From VRUE01 sp963697915 (GTDB lineage: Bacteria; Actinomycetota; Thermoleophilia; Solirubrobacterales; 70-9): a DNA stretch of 64,000 nucleotides. A program made the position numbers and the translations under genes. The DNA lies in NCBI GenBank assembly GCA_963697915.1, contig OY969103.1, positions 1,054,001 to 1,118,000 of the forward strand, in the 5' to 3' direction. The notes below the pieces were generated by a model, which was not told the DNA's origin, did not search any database, and worked only from the letters and a program-made list of their open reading frames with translations. Shown here in pieces: positions 57,030 through 64,000 of this stretch (position 1 is the stretch's first letter; each line of letters begins with the position of its first letter).

Positions 57030-58498
57030 ACGGCGGCCCCCGGCGCCTCGCGCATCGAGGGAAAGAGGATCACGTCACGCAGGGTCTTCGCCCCGCTGAG
57101 GATCATCATCAGCCGGTCGATCCCCAGCCCCGAGCCGCTCGCCGTCAGCATCCCGTATTCGAGCGCCCGCACGAACTCCTCGTCGTGCTCGTGCGGCGTC
57201 TCCTCCGCCCCCGACTCCTGCCGTTCGCGCTGTTCGACGAAGTGACGGCGCTGTTCGATCGGGTCGTTGACGTCGGTGCCGCCGCCGGTGATCTCCATCC
57301 CGGCGACGATCCCGTCGAAGGCGGCGGCCAACAGCTGCGGATGCTCGGGCACCGGCTTGACCAGCGGCCAGATCGCCAGCGGCAGGTCGATGATGAAGGT
57401 CGGCTGGATCAGCTTCGGCTCGATCAGCTTGCCCTGCAGGGTGTCGACCAGGGCGGCCCAGTCGTCGTCGGGCTCGGCGTCGTCGCCGGCGATCTCGGCC
57501 AGCTCGTCGCGGCTCGCCTTGGTGATGTCGACGCCGGTCTCTTCCAGCAGCAGGTCCCGCAGCCGCAGTCGCGGCCAGGGCGGCGCCAGGTCGATGACCT
57601 CGCCGTCGCGCTCGACCTTTGTCGTGCCCAACACCCGCTGGGCGACGTCGGAGACGATGCCCTCGGCGACGTCCATCACGCCGTGGTAGTCGACGCCGCT
57701 GACGAACCACTCGAGCATCGTGAACTCGGGGTTGTGCTGGGGCGACATCCCCTCGTTGCGGAAGAACTTGCCGAGCTCGTAGACGTTCTCGAAGCCGCCG
57801 ACGATCGCCCGCTTCAGGTAGAGCTCGGTCGCGATCCGCAGGTAGAGGTGGCGGTCGAGCGCTTTGTGGTGGGTCTTGAAGGGGCGCGCCGCGGCGCCGC
57901 CGGTCATCCGCTGCAGGATCGGCGTTTCCATCTCGACGTAGTGACGTTCGTCGAGGTGGTCGCGGATCGCCTTCACCACCTTGGCCCGCATCGCGAAGAT
58001 CTCCCGCGAGCGCTCGTTCGCCATCAGGTCGAGCTCGCGCTGGCGGTAGCGGACCTCAGGGTCGGAGATGCCGTGGAAGAGGTCGGGCGGGTCGCGCAGC
58101 GCCTTGGCCAGCAGCGTGCACTCGCGGACCGAGAGCGCCAGCTGCCCCCGCTTGGTCACGTAGAGGTCGCCCTCGATCCCGACCAGGTCGCCGATGTCGA
58201 GGTCTTCGATCCGGTCGAAGGCCTCGTCACCGAGGGCGTCGCGGCGGGCGTAGCCCTGGATCGTCCCGGTCAGGTCGCGGACGTCGAAGAAGGTCGTCTT
58301 GCCGTGGCCGCGCTGGCCGGTGACACGGCCGGCGACGCGGTAGGAGAACTCGCCGTGCTCGCCCTCGCCCAGCTGCTCGGGGTCGTGGGCGGCGTGGATC
58401 TCCTCGATCCGGTCGCGGTCCGGAAACGAGAAGGGGAACGGGTCGATCCCTTCGGATCGCAGCCGCTCTAACTTCGCGAGGCGCTCCTCCGCGCTCAA
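57002..58498 (-). CDS. lysS: Lysyl-tRNA synthetase, class II
   Basis: The 498-residue enzyme has an OB-fold anticodon domain ('GRVTGQRGHGKTTFFDVRDLTGTIQGYAR'), class II motif 1 ('HYVEMETPILQ'), motif 2 ('GKFFRNEGMSPQHNPEFTML') and motif 3 ('GSGLGIDRLMMILSGA'), with 'GGAAARPFKTHHKALD' typical of LysRS. It charges tRNA-Lys in the cytoplasm. The start appears to be a TTG 7 nt after the prmC stop, which is plausible here though a leader difference is possible. The C-terminal 12 residues extend past the usual 'LFPSMR' end. Confidence 0.95.
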   Translation of the reverse strand: MSAEERLAKLERLRSEGIDPFPFSFPDRDRIEEIHAAHDPEQLGEGEHGEFSYRVAGRVTGQRGHGKTTFFDVRDLTGTIQGYARRDALGDEAFDRIEDLDIGDLVGIEGDLYVTKRGQLALSVRECTLLAKALRDPPDLFHGISDPEVRYRQRELDLMANERSREIFAMRAKVVKAIRDHLDERHYVEMETPILQRMTGGAAARPFKTHHKALDRHLYLRIATELYLKRAIVGGFENVYELGKFFRNEGMSPQHNPEFTMLEWFVSGVDYHGVMDVAEGIVSDVAQRVLGTTKVERDGEVIDLAPPWPRLRLRDLLLEETGVDITKASRDELAEIAGDDAEPDDDWAALVDTLQGKLIEPKLIQPTFIIDLPLAIWPLVKPVPEHPQLLAAAFDGIVAGMEITGGGTDVNDPIEQRRHFVEQRERQESGAEETPHEHDEEFVRALEYGMLTASGSGLGIDRLMMILSGAKTLRDVILFPSMREAPGAAVADGPQASE

Positions 58499-58505
58499 AG
58501 ACCGC

Positions 58506-59351
58506 TCACGGTGCGACGCCGACGGTTACCCGCTCACCACCCATGTGGTCGCGCATAGTAGTCGCGTCGCCCAAAAGCTCCCTCATCGTTGGCCCGTGAT
58601 GGGTGTCGTGCTCCATCGCCAGCCGCCAGCCGCTCGGCGTTTCCTCGATCAGGCCGCGGATCACGCCGAGCCCGTCCTCGCCGCAGTCGCCGGTGACCGC
58701 GATCCGCGGCTCGCGCCGGATCTCGGGCGAGCGGTCGTAGATCGTCTCGTCGGTGACGTAGGGCAGGTTGGCGATCACGAGGTCGACGTCTTCCAGCCCC
58801 TCGGGCAGGCCCTCGGCGACTGTGACCTCGAGCTCGAGGCCAAGCCGCGCGGCGTTCTCACGCGCCGCTTCGGCCGCTTCCGGCGAGAGGTCGGAGGCGG
58901 TGATGCGCAGGTCGGGCCGCTCGGAGAGCAGGGCGAGGGCGATCGCCCCGGAGCCGGTGCCGACCTCGTGCACGCGGGCGCCCTCGGGCAGTTCGGTGCC
59001 TACCTCGACCAACAGCTCGGTCTCGCGGCGCGGCCAGAGGACGCGCGGGTCGACGGCGATCTCGAGGCCGCGGAAGGGGGCGCGGCCGAGCACGTAGGCG
59101 AGCGGCTCGTGTTCGGCGCGGCGGGCGACGGACGCCTCGATCGCGGCGACCAGCTCCGGCGAGGCCTCCCCCGCACCGTCGGCCGAGAGCTCGTCGACGC
59201 TGACCCCAAGCGCGTCGGCGATCAGCGCCTCGGCGTCGGCGCGCGGCTCCTCGCAGCCGGCGGCGGAGATCGTCGCAGTCGCTTTCTCGAGCAGCTCGCT
59301 GACGGTCGCCACTGACTGGCCGTCTCCTCTGCTGCTCTCAACTGCGTCCAC
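58506..59351 (-). CDS. prmC: Release factor glutamine methyltransferase (PrmC/HemK-like), variant motif
   Basis: The 281-residue protein has the HemK layout: helical N-domain ('SELLEKATATISAAGCEEPRADAEALIADALG'), 'EPLAYVLGRAPFRGLEIAVDPRVLWPRRETELLVE', SAM site 'VHEVGTGSGAIALAL' and motif IV 'VIANLPYVTDE'. The canonical NPPY that holds the glutamine amide is NLPY here, and 'LIPRPETE' is 'LWPRRETE'. PrmC methylates the GGQ glutamine of release factors. The changes make it a divergent PrmC or a related methyltransferase. It lies directly upstream of lysS. The start could be a later GTG. Confidence 0.78.
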   Translation of the reverse strand: MDAVESSRGDGQSVATVSELLEKATATISAAGCEEPRADAEALIADALGVSVDELSADGAGEASPELVAAIEASVARRAEHEPLAYVLGRAPFRGLEIAVDPRVLWPRRETELLVEVGTELPEGARVHEVGTGSGAIALALLSERPDLRITASDLSPEAAEAARENAARLGLELEVTVAEGLPEGLEDVDLVIANLPYVTDETIYDRSPEIRREPRIAVTGDCGEDGLGVIRGLIEETPSGWRLAMEHDTHHGPTMRELLGDATTMRDHMGGERVTVGVAP

Positions 59352-59397
59352 TGGGTGCCCCCTCGTTTAGCTCAGGATAATTTGCGCAAGAGTAACA

Positions 59398-60153
59398 TCA
59401 AGCGCGAGCGAGGCTCCCGTGCCGCTGCCTGGTGACGTAGAGGCCGACCGCGCCGACGACCATCATTGCAAGGCTCTCCAGCTGGGCGGCCGTAAGTCCC
59501 AGCGCAACGTCCTCGTTGCGCCTGACGAACTCGACCAGGAAGCGCTCGGCGCCGGCGTAGATCAGGTAGAGCGCGAACAGCACGCCGGCCCGGAAGCGGT
59601 CGCGCAGCCGCCACAGCAGCCAGGCGCCGAAGCCCATGATCAGCGCCTCGTAGACCGGCGTCGGGTGGACGTCTTCGGTGGTCGGCACGGTGCCGTCGGG
59701 GTAGGACATCGCCCAGGGCCCGTCCCAGGCGCGGCCGTAGTCGCCGTCGCCGGAGAGCTGGCAGCCGACGCGGCCGATCGCGTAGCCGAGCGCCAGCGCC
59801 GGCGCCGCCAGGTCGAGCAGCGCCAGGCGCAGGAAGTCCCGGTACCAGGCCCAGATGAGGACCGCGATCGTGCCGCCGATCAGCCCCCCGTACCAGGTCA
59901 GCCCCGAGCCGGAGACGATGTTGCCAAGCAGGTCGTCGCTGACCGTGTCCCAGTGCTCGACCATGAAGTAGAGGCGCGAGCCGACGACGCCGCCGATCAG
60001 CGCCGCGAAGCCCATCTCGTAGGCCCAGTCGACCGGCTTGCCGATCTCCTTCAGCCGCACCCCGATCAGGACGCCGGCGCCGAGGAAGGCGAGCGCGAAC
60101 ATCAGCCCGAAGCTCTGCAAGGTGAGCGGGCCGATGTTGATCTCCGGGTACAT
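59398..60153 (-). CDS. lgt: Prolipoprotein diacylglyceryl transferase
   Basis: The 251-residue membrane enzyme begins 'MYPEINIGPLTLQSFGLMFALAFL' and has the Lgt core 'GGVVGSRLYFMVEHWD', 'GSGLTWYGGLIGG' and 'YAIGRVGCQLSGDGDYGRAWDGPWAMSYPDG', with essential Arg and the 'GRxGC' segment; about seven membrane helices. It transfers diacylglycerol to the lipobox cysteine of lipoproteins such as the ABC binding protein at 34 kb. It is 3 nt downstream of argF's stop in the opposite reading order (same strand, lgt first is not implied) and 46 nt upstream of prmC. Confidence 0.93.
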   Translation of the reverse strand: MYPEINIGPLTLQSFGLMFALAFLGAGVLIGVRLKEIGKPVDWAYEMGFAALIGGVVGSRLYFMVEHWDTVSDDLLGNIVSGSGLTWYGGLIGGTIAVLIWAWYRDFLRLALLDLAAPALALGYAIGRVGCQLSGDGDYGRAWDGPWAMSYPDGTVPTTEDVHPTPVYEALIMGFGAWLLWRLRDRFRAGVLFALYLIYAGAERFLVEFVRRNEDVALGLTAAQLESLAMMVVGAVGLYVTRQRHGSLARA

Positions 60154-60156
60154 CGC

Positions 60157-61044
<888 letters not shown>

Positions 61045-61062
61045 GCCGCGGATACTACGGCG

Positions 61063-61938
61063 GTGCAGCTCACTGCCATCTCCTGGAACCTCTTCCACGG
61101 GCGCGATTTCCCGCCCGACCCAGCGCTCCGCACCTGGCGCTCGCGGCTGCTGCGGATCAGCGAGCGCAACGCCACCCACATCCAGGTCAACCGCGAGCTG
61201 CTGCGCGAGTTCGCCGCCGTGCTCGACGGGGCCGCCTGGGACGTGGCGCTGCTGCAGGAGTGCCCGCCGCGCTGGCGCGACCCGCTGGCGCGCGCCTGCG
61301 GCGCTGAGGCGCACCGGGCCCTGACCTCGCGCAACTCGCTCGCCGCCCTGCGCGGGCTGGCGGCGCGGCTCAACCCCGACCTGATCGCCTCCGGCGAGGG
61401 CGGCTCGAACCTGACCCTGGTCCGCAATTCGTTCCGGTGCGCCTTTCCCGTCCCTGAGACGGGAAAGGCGCACCGGAAGGGGGAGATCGTTGAGCGGCGG
61501 GAGCTGGCGATCCACACCGGACCGCTGGAGCGGCGGGTGATGGGATTCACGCGGATCGCCTCGGGCCTCTGCGTCGCCAACCTGCACGCCTCGGCGCACC
61601 GGCCCGAGCTCGCCGCCGAGGACGTGCTGCGGGCGGCGAGCGCCGCCGACGCCTGGGCCGGGGAGGCGCCGCTGATCTTCGGCGGGGACCTCAACCTGCG
61701 CCCGGCCGAGAGCCCCGGCCTCTTCACCGAGCTGCGCGAGCGCTTCGGCCTCGCCGCCCCAACCGGGCCGCGGGCGATCGACCACCTGCTGGCGCGCGGC
61801 CTGGAGACCGTCGAGGCACCGCGGCAGTGGCCGCCGGAGCGGCGTGAGGTGCCGGTCGACGGCCTCGCCCTGCGGCTCTCCGATCACGCCCCGGTCGAGG
61901 CCGTGTTTCGGACCCCGCAGTCCACGGTAATGAGATAG
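61063..61938 (+). CDS. Endonuclease/exonuclease/phosphatase family protein
   Basis: The 291-residue protein has all EEP motifs: 'AISWNLFHG', 'DVALLQECPPRW', 'LCVANLHASAH', 'APLIFGGDLNLRPAES', 'RAIDHLLARGL' and 'LSDHAPVEAVF', i.e. the Asn/Glu metal site, Asp-x-Asn and the Ser-Asp-His triad. It is a Mg-dependent phosphodiesterase or phosphatase of unknown substrate. A 16-residue stretch (residues 124-139, FRCAFPVPETGKAHRK) between 'SNLTLVRN' and 'GEIVERREL' is encoded by a palindromic element inserted in frame; the motifs on both sides are intact. The GTG start lies 18 nt from argF. Confidence 0.87.
   Translation: MQLTAISWNLFHGRDFPPDPALRTWRSRLLRISERNATHIQVNRELLREFAAVLDGAAWDVALLQECPPRWRDPLARACGAEAHRALTSRNSLAALRGLAARLNPDLIASGEGGSNLTLVRNSFRCAFPVPETGKAHRKGEIVERRELAIHTGPLERRVMGFTRIASGLCVANLHASAHRPELAAEDVLRAASAADAWAGEAPLIFGGDLNLRPAESPGLFTELRERFGLAAPTGPRAIDHLLARGLETVEAPRQWPPERREVPVDGLALRLSDHAPVEAVFRTPQSTVMR
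61432..61478. repeat. Palindromic 48-nt element, copy B (inside a gene, in frame)
   Basis: A perfect 21-bp inverted repeat (61432-61452 with 61458-61478) with loop CCTGA. Counting one more base, 61432-61479 is 48 nt, beginning exactly on a codon boundary and encoding FRCAFPVPETGKAHRK. Copy A at 19100-19147 has the same length, starts with the same 20 nt apart from none changed until position 21, and differs at five sites, four of them synonymous in this frame. Confidence 0.93.
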
Positions 61939-61980
61939 TCAGTCCCAGCGAATCTGCATTCACCCCTGCGAGGAGGCGTA

Positions 61981-62469
61981 ATGGCCGCGAAAAAAGAGGC
62001 AGCCGGCAAAACGAAAAAAGCGAAAGCCGGGACGCGTGCCAAAAAAGCGTCCAACCGCAAACCGGCGGCTAAACCGAAAGCCAAAGCGAAACCAAAACCC
62101 AAAGCGAAAGTCAAAGCAAAAGCTTCGAAAGCGGCGAAAAAAGCGCCGGCCGGCAACACCCCCCGCGTCACCGGGTTGGACAAGAGCGTCGAGCAGTTCC
62201 GCGAAAGCCTCGAGCACAGCGTCACGCTCAGCCGCGACCGCCTGCAGGAGGTCGTCGACGACGCGGTTCAGCGTGGCCGGATGACCCGCAGCGACGCGGA
62301 AAAGATGGTCACCGACCTGATCGACCGTGGCCGCCGCCAGACCGACAACCTGCTCAAAGAGCTGGAACGGCTGGTCAAACAGGCGCGCAAAGAGGTCGGT
62401 GGGCGAACCGCGCCGGTGCGCAAACAGGCGACGCAGGCAGCCCGCCGAGCAGCCAAGAAGCTGGGCTAG
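61981..62469 (+). CDS. Lys/Ala/Pro-rich histone-like protein with phasin-like helix region
   Basis: A 162-residue basic protein. Residues 1-60 are almost all Lys, Ala and Pro in short repeats (AAKPKAKAKPKPKAKVKAKA), like histone H1 tails and actinobacterial HU extensions. Residues 65-160 are amphipathic helix ('LDKSVEQFRESLEHSVTLSRDRLQEVVDDAVQRG', 'LIDRGRRQTDNLLKELERLV'), resembling PHA-granule-associated/phasin-like or HbhA-like helices. It may bind DNA, polyphosphate or a surface. Unlike its neighbours it uses mostly AAA for lysine in the tail. GAGGAGG lies 4 nt before the ATG. It is immediately followed by the RlmD-like gene. Confidence 0.75.
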   Translation: MAAKKEAAGKTKKAKAGTRAKKASNRKPAAKPKAKAKPKPKAKVKAKASKAAKKAPAGNTPRVTGLDKSVEQFRESLEHSVTLSRDRLQEVVDDAVQRGRMTRSDAEKMVTDLIDRGRRQTDNLLKELERLVKQARKEVGGRTAPVRKQATQAARRAAKKLG

Positions 62470-63843
62470 TTGACGGGCGCGGCCGGCCAGGCGCAGGCGG
62501 CGCGCCCGCGCAAGGGGGAGCTGCTCGAGCTCGAGATCGACTCGCTCGCCTTCGGCGGGCGGGGCGTCGCCCGCAGCGGCGGCTACGTCGTCTTCGTCAC
62601 CGGCGGCCTGCCGGGCGACCGGGTGCGCGCCGAGATCACCAAGCCGAAGCGCAAGTTCGCCGAGGCGCGCGCGGTCGAGCTGCTGCGCGGCGGCGAAGAG
62701 CGGATCGAGAACCGCTGCCTGCACGAAGGCGAGCCCTGCCCCGGCGCGCCCTGGCAGGGGCTCGCCTACGAGCAGCAGCTGCTCCACAAGCGCAGCCAGG
62801 TCGACGAGGCGCTGCGCCGGATCGGCGGCCTCGACGACTTCGAGCTGGAGGAGATCGTGCCGGCGGTCGAAGACTGGCGCTATCGCAACAAGCTCGAATA
62901 CTCCTTCGGCGCCCGCGATGACGAGACCGTGCTCGGCTTCCACGCGCCAGGGCGCTGGGACCTCGTGATCGGCGCCGAGGATTGCCTGCTCGCCTCCGAG
63001 CGCGGCAACGCGGTCCGCAACGAGGTGCGCGAGTGGGCGCGCGCCGAAGCGGTGCCGCCCTACGAGCGCCGCGCCGGCGACGGCGTCCTCTGCAACCTGG
63101 TGGTGCGCGAAGGGCGCCGCAGCGGCCAGGTCCAGACCCGCCTGGTGACGACACCGGCACGCTTCCCCAAGCCCCCAGTCGACCTCCACACGGTCGTCGA
63201 CCCCGGTTCGGGCGGCAACGAGGGACCGACAGGCGTGCTCGGCGAGGAGTGGCTGCGCGAGGAGCTCTGCGGGCTCGAGTTCGAGATGTCCTACGGCGCC
63301 TTCTTCCAGACCAACACCGAGATGGCCGAGCGCCTCTACGCGGTCGCCGCCGAGTACGCCGGGCTGAGCGGCAGCGAGCGCCTCTACGACCTCTACTGCG
63401 GGATCGGCACGATCGGGCTGACGATGGCGGGCCAGGCCGGCGAGGTCTGGGGCCTGGAGCTCGTCCCCGAGGCGATCGCCGATGCGGAGCGCAACGCCGA
63501 GCGCAACGGGATCGCCAACGCCCGCTTCGTCGCCGGCAGCGCCCGCACCGGGGTGCGACCGCTGCTCGAGCAGGCGGGCAAGCCCGACGTCGTCCTCGTC
63601 GACCCGCCCCGCGCCGGCCTCTCGCAGAAGATCGTGCGCCGGGTCCTGGAGTGCGAGGCGAAGCGCATCGTTTACGTGTCGTGCAACCCGACGACGCTGG
63701 CGCCGAACGCGGCGCAGCTGGTCGAGGCCGGCTATAGGCTGCGCCGGGTGAGGCCTGTGGACATGTTCCCCCAGACCCCCCACATCGAGTGCGTAGCGCT
63801 CTTCGAGCGAGACCAAGGCGCTCCCGGCAAAGGCGCCTCCTGA
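62470..63843 (+). CDS. RlmD/TrmA-type 5-methyluridine RNA methyltransferase
   Basis: The 457-residue enzyme has an N-terminal TRAM domain ('LELEIDSLAFGGRGVARSGGYVVFVTGGLPGDRV'), an Fe-S-type cysteine set ('RCLHEGEPCPGAPWQGLAYEQQL'), SAM motif 'RLYDLYCGIGTIGLTMA', 'VLVDPPRAGLS' and the nucleophile/base region 'IVYVSCNPTTLAPNAAQL'. Such enzymes methylate C5 of specific uridines in 23S rRNA or tRNA; which site is modified is unclear. The start is a TTG directly after the preceding stop codon (no gap), and the end overlaps the next gene by TGATG. Confidence 0.88.
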   Translation: MTGAAGQAQAARPRKGELLELEIDSLAFGGRGVARSGGYVVFVTGGLPGDRVRAEITKPKRKFAEARAVELLRGGEERIENRCLHEGEPCPGAPWQGLAYEQQLLHKRSQVDEALRRIGGLDDFELEEIVPAVEDWRYRNKLEYSFGARDDETVLGFHAPGRWDLVIGAEDCLLASERGNAVRNEVREWARAEAVPPYERRAGDGVLCNLVVREGRRSGQVQTRLVTTPARFPKPPVDLHTVVDPGSGGNEGPTGVLGEEWLREELCGLEFEMSYGAFFQTNTEMAERLYAVAAEYAGLSGSERLYDLYCGIGTIGLTMAGQAGEVWGLELVPEAIADAERNAERNGIANARFVAGSARTGVRPLLEQAGKPDVVLVDPPRAGLSQKIVRRVLECEAKRIVYVSCNPTTLAPNAAQLVEAGYRLRRVRPVDMFPQTPHIECVALFERDQGAPGKGAS

Positions 63844-64000
63844 TGAGGGGATTCGGCGTCGCGGCGGGGCTCGACCCCGAGGTGGCGCGGCCGCTCGCCG
63901 AGCGCTGCGCCGAGCTCGGCTATGACTCGCTCTGGTCGAACGATCACCCAGGGGCCAAGGGCCTGGAGACGCTGGCCGAGTTCGCCGCCGCGGCGCCGGA
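63843..64000 (+). CDS. Luciferase-like (LLM class) flavin oxidoreductase, 3' truncated by window
   Basis: The first 52 codons are visible: 'MRGFGVAAGLDPEVARPLAERCAELGYDSLW' followed by 'SNDHPGAKGLETLAEFAAAAP'. The pattern 'AERCAELGYDSLWSNDH' is typical of the N-terminal strand-helix of F420- or FMN-dependent luciferase-like monooxygenases. The ATG overlaps the RlmD-like stop by one base, suggesting co-translation. The rest of the gene lies beyond the window, so cofactor and substrate cannot be judged. Confidence 0.75.
   Translation, partial: MRGFGVAAGLDPEVARPLAERCAELGYDSLWSNDHPGAKGLETLAEFAAAAP

Overview
The window is GC-rich DNA (about 70% G+C by eye, with strong G/C bias at third codon positions) that looks like the chromosome of a high-GC actinobacterium. 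Many GTG and TTG starts, 1-20 nt gene overlaps (ATGA, GTGA, TGATG), tRNA genes without encoded CCA, a very large NAD-type glutamate dehydrogenase and a divergent actinobacterial-style Lgt fit that. Thermoleophilia/Solirubrobacterales is my best guess, but nothing here proves it.

Layout. 1-5.2 kb: polyamine-type ABC permease, CoA-acylating aldehyde dehydrogenase, FAD amine oxidase, an enolase-superfamily protein, and a ferritin behind a possible iron box. 5.2-20.5 kb: a cell-wall peptidase-like protein, a tandem pair of S51 peptidases, three tandem TetR paralogues, an ECF sigma factor, a methyltransferase, tRNA-Asp, a secreted zinc protease, an FHA-HTH protein beside a short FtsH-like protease, and a carotenoid oxygenase/retinol-dehydrogenase-like pair with PadR and TetR regulators whose probable operators are visible. 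20.5-39.5 kb: one long minus-strand operon of about 12 genes with a GntR gene just upstream. It holds hydantoinase/oxoprolinase A and B, a complete branched-chain-amino-acid-type ABC importer, a class III aminotransferase, a cyclase-family hydrolase, an acyl-CoA ligase, an amidase and NAD-GDH. I read it as an uptake and catabolic pathway for a lactam or other cyclic amide, ending in transamination and glutamate deamination.

40-56 kb is the accessory part. A methyltransferase-NTF2 fusion precedes an AAA+ ATPase with an unusual helical N-terminus. Next, between a degenerate tRNA-Glu copy (44.4 kb) and a complete tRNA-Glu (56.1 kb), lies a roughly 11.7 kb island of lower GC. It carries a tyrosine recombinase, an excisionase-like gene, several HTH genes, an AAA_14/DUF4143 ATPase, and a probable defence module: a GHKL ATPase fused to a PD-(D/E)XK nuclease, translationally coupled to a DNA methyltransferase and divergent from a DUF3800 gene. 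The tRNA-Glu gene carries a 21-nt hairpin insertion in its D-loop.

56.2-64 kb returns to core genes: an SDR, lysS, prmC, lgt, argF, an endonuclease/exonuclease/phosphatase protein, a histone-like protein, an RlmD/TrmA-type methyltransferase and the start of a luciferase-like monooxygenase. A 48-nt palindromic element occurs twice in the window, once inside the endonuclease-like gene without breaking its frame and once between an SDR and a TetR gene. The two copies differ almost only at synonymous positions of one reading frame.
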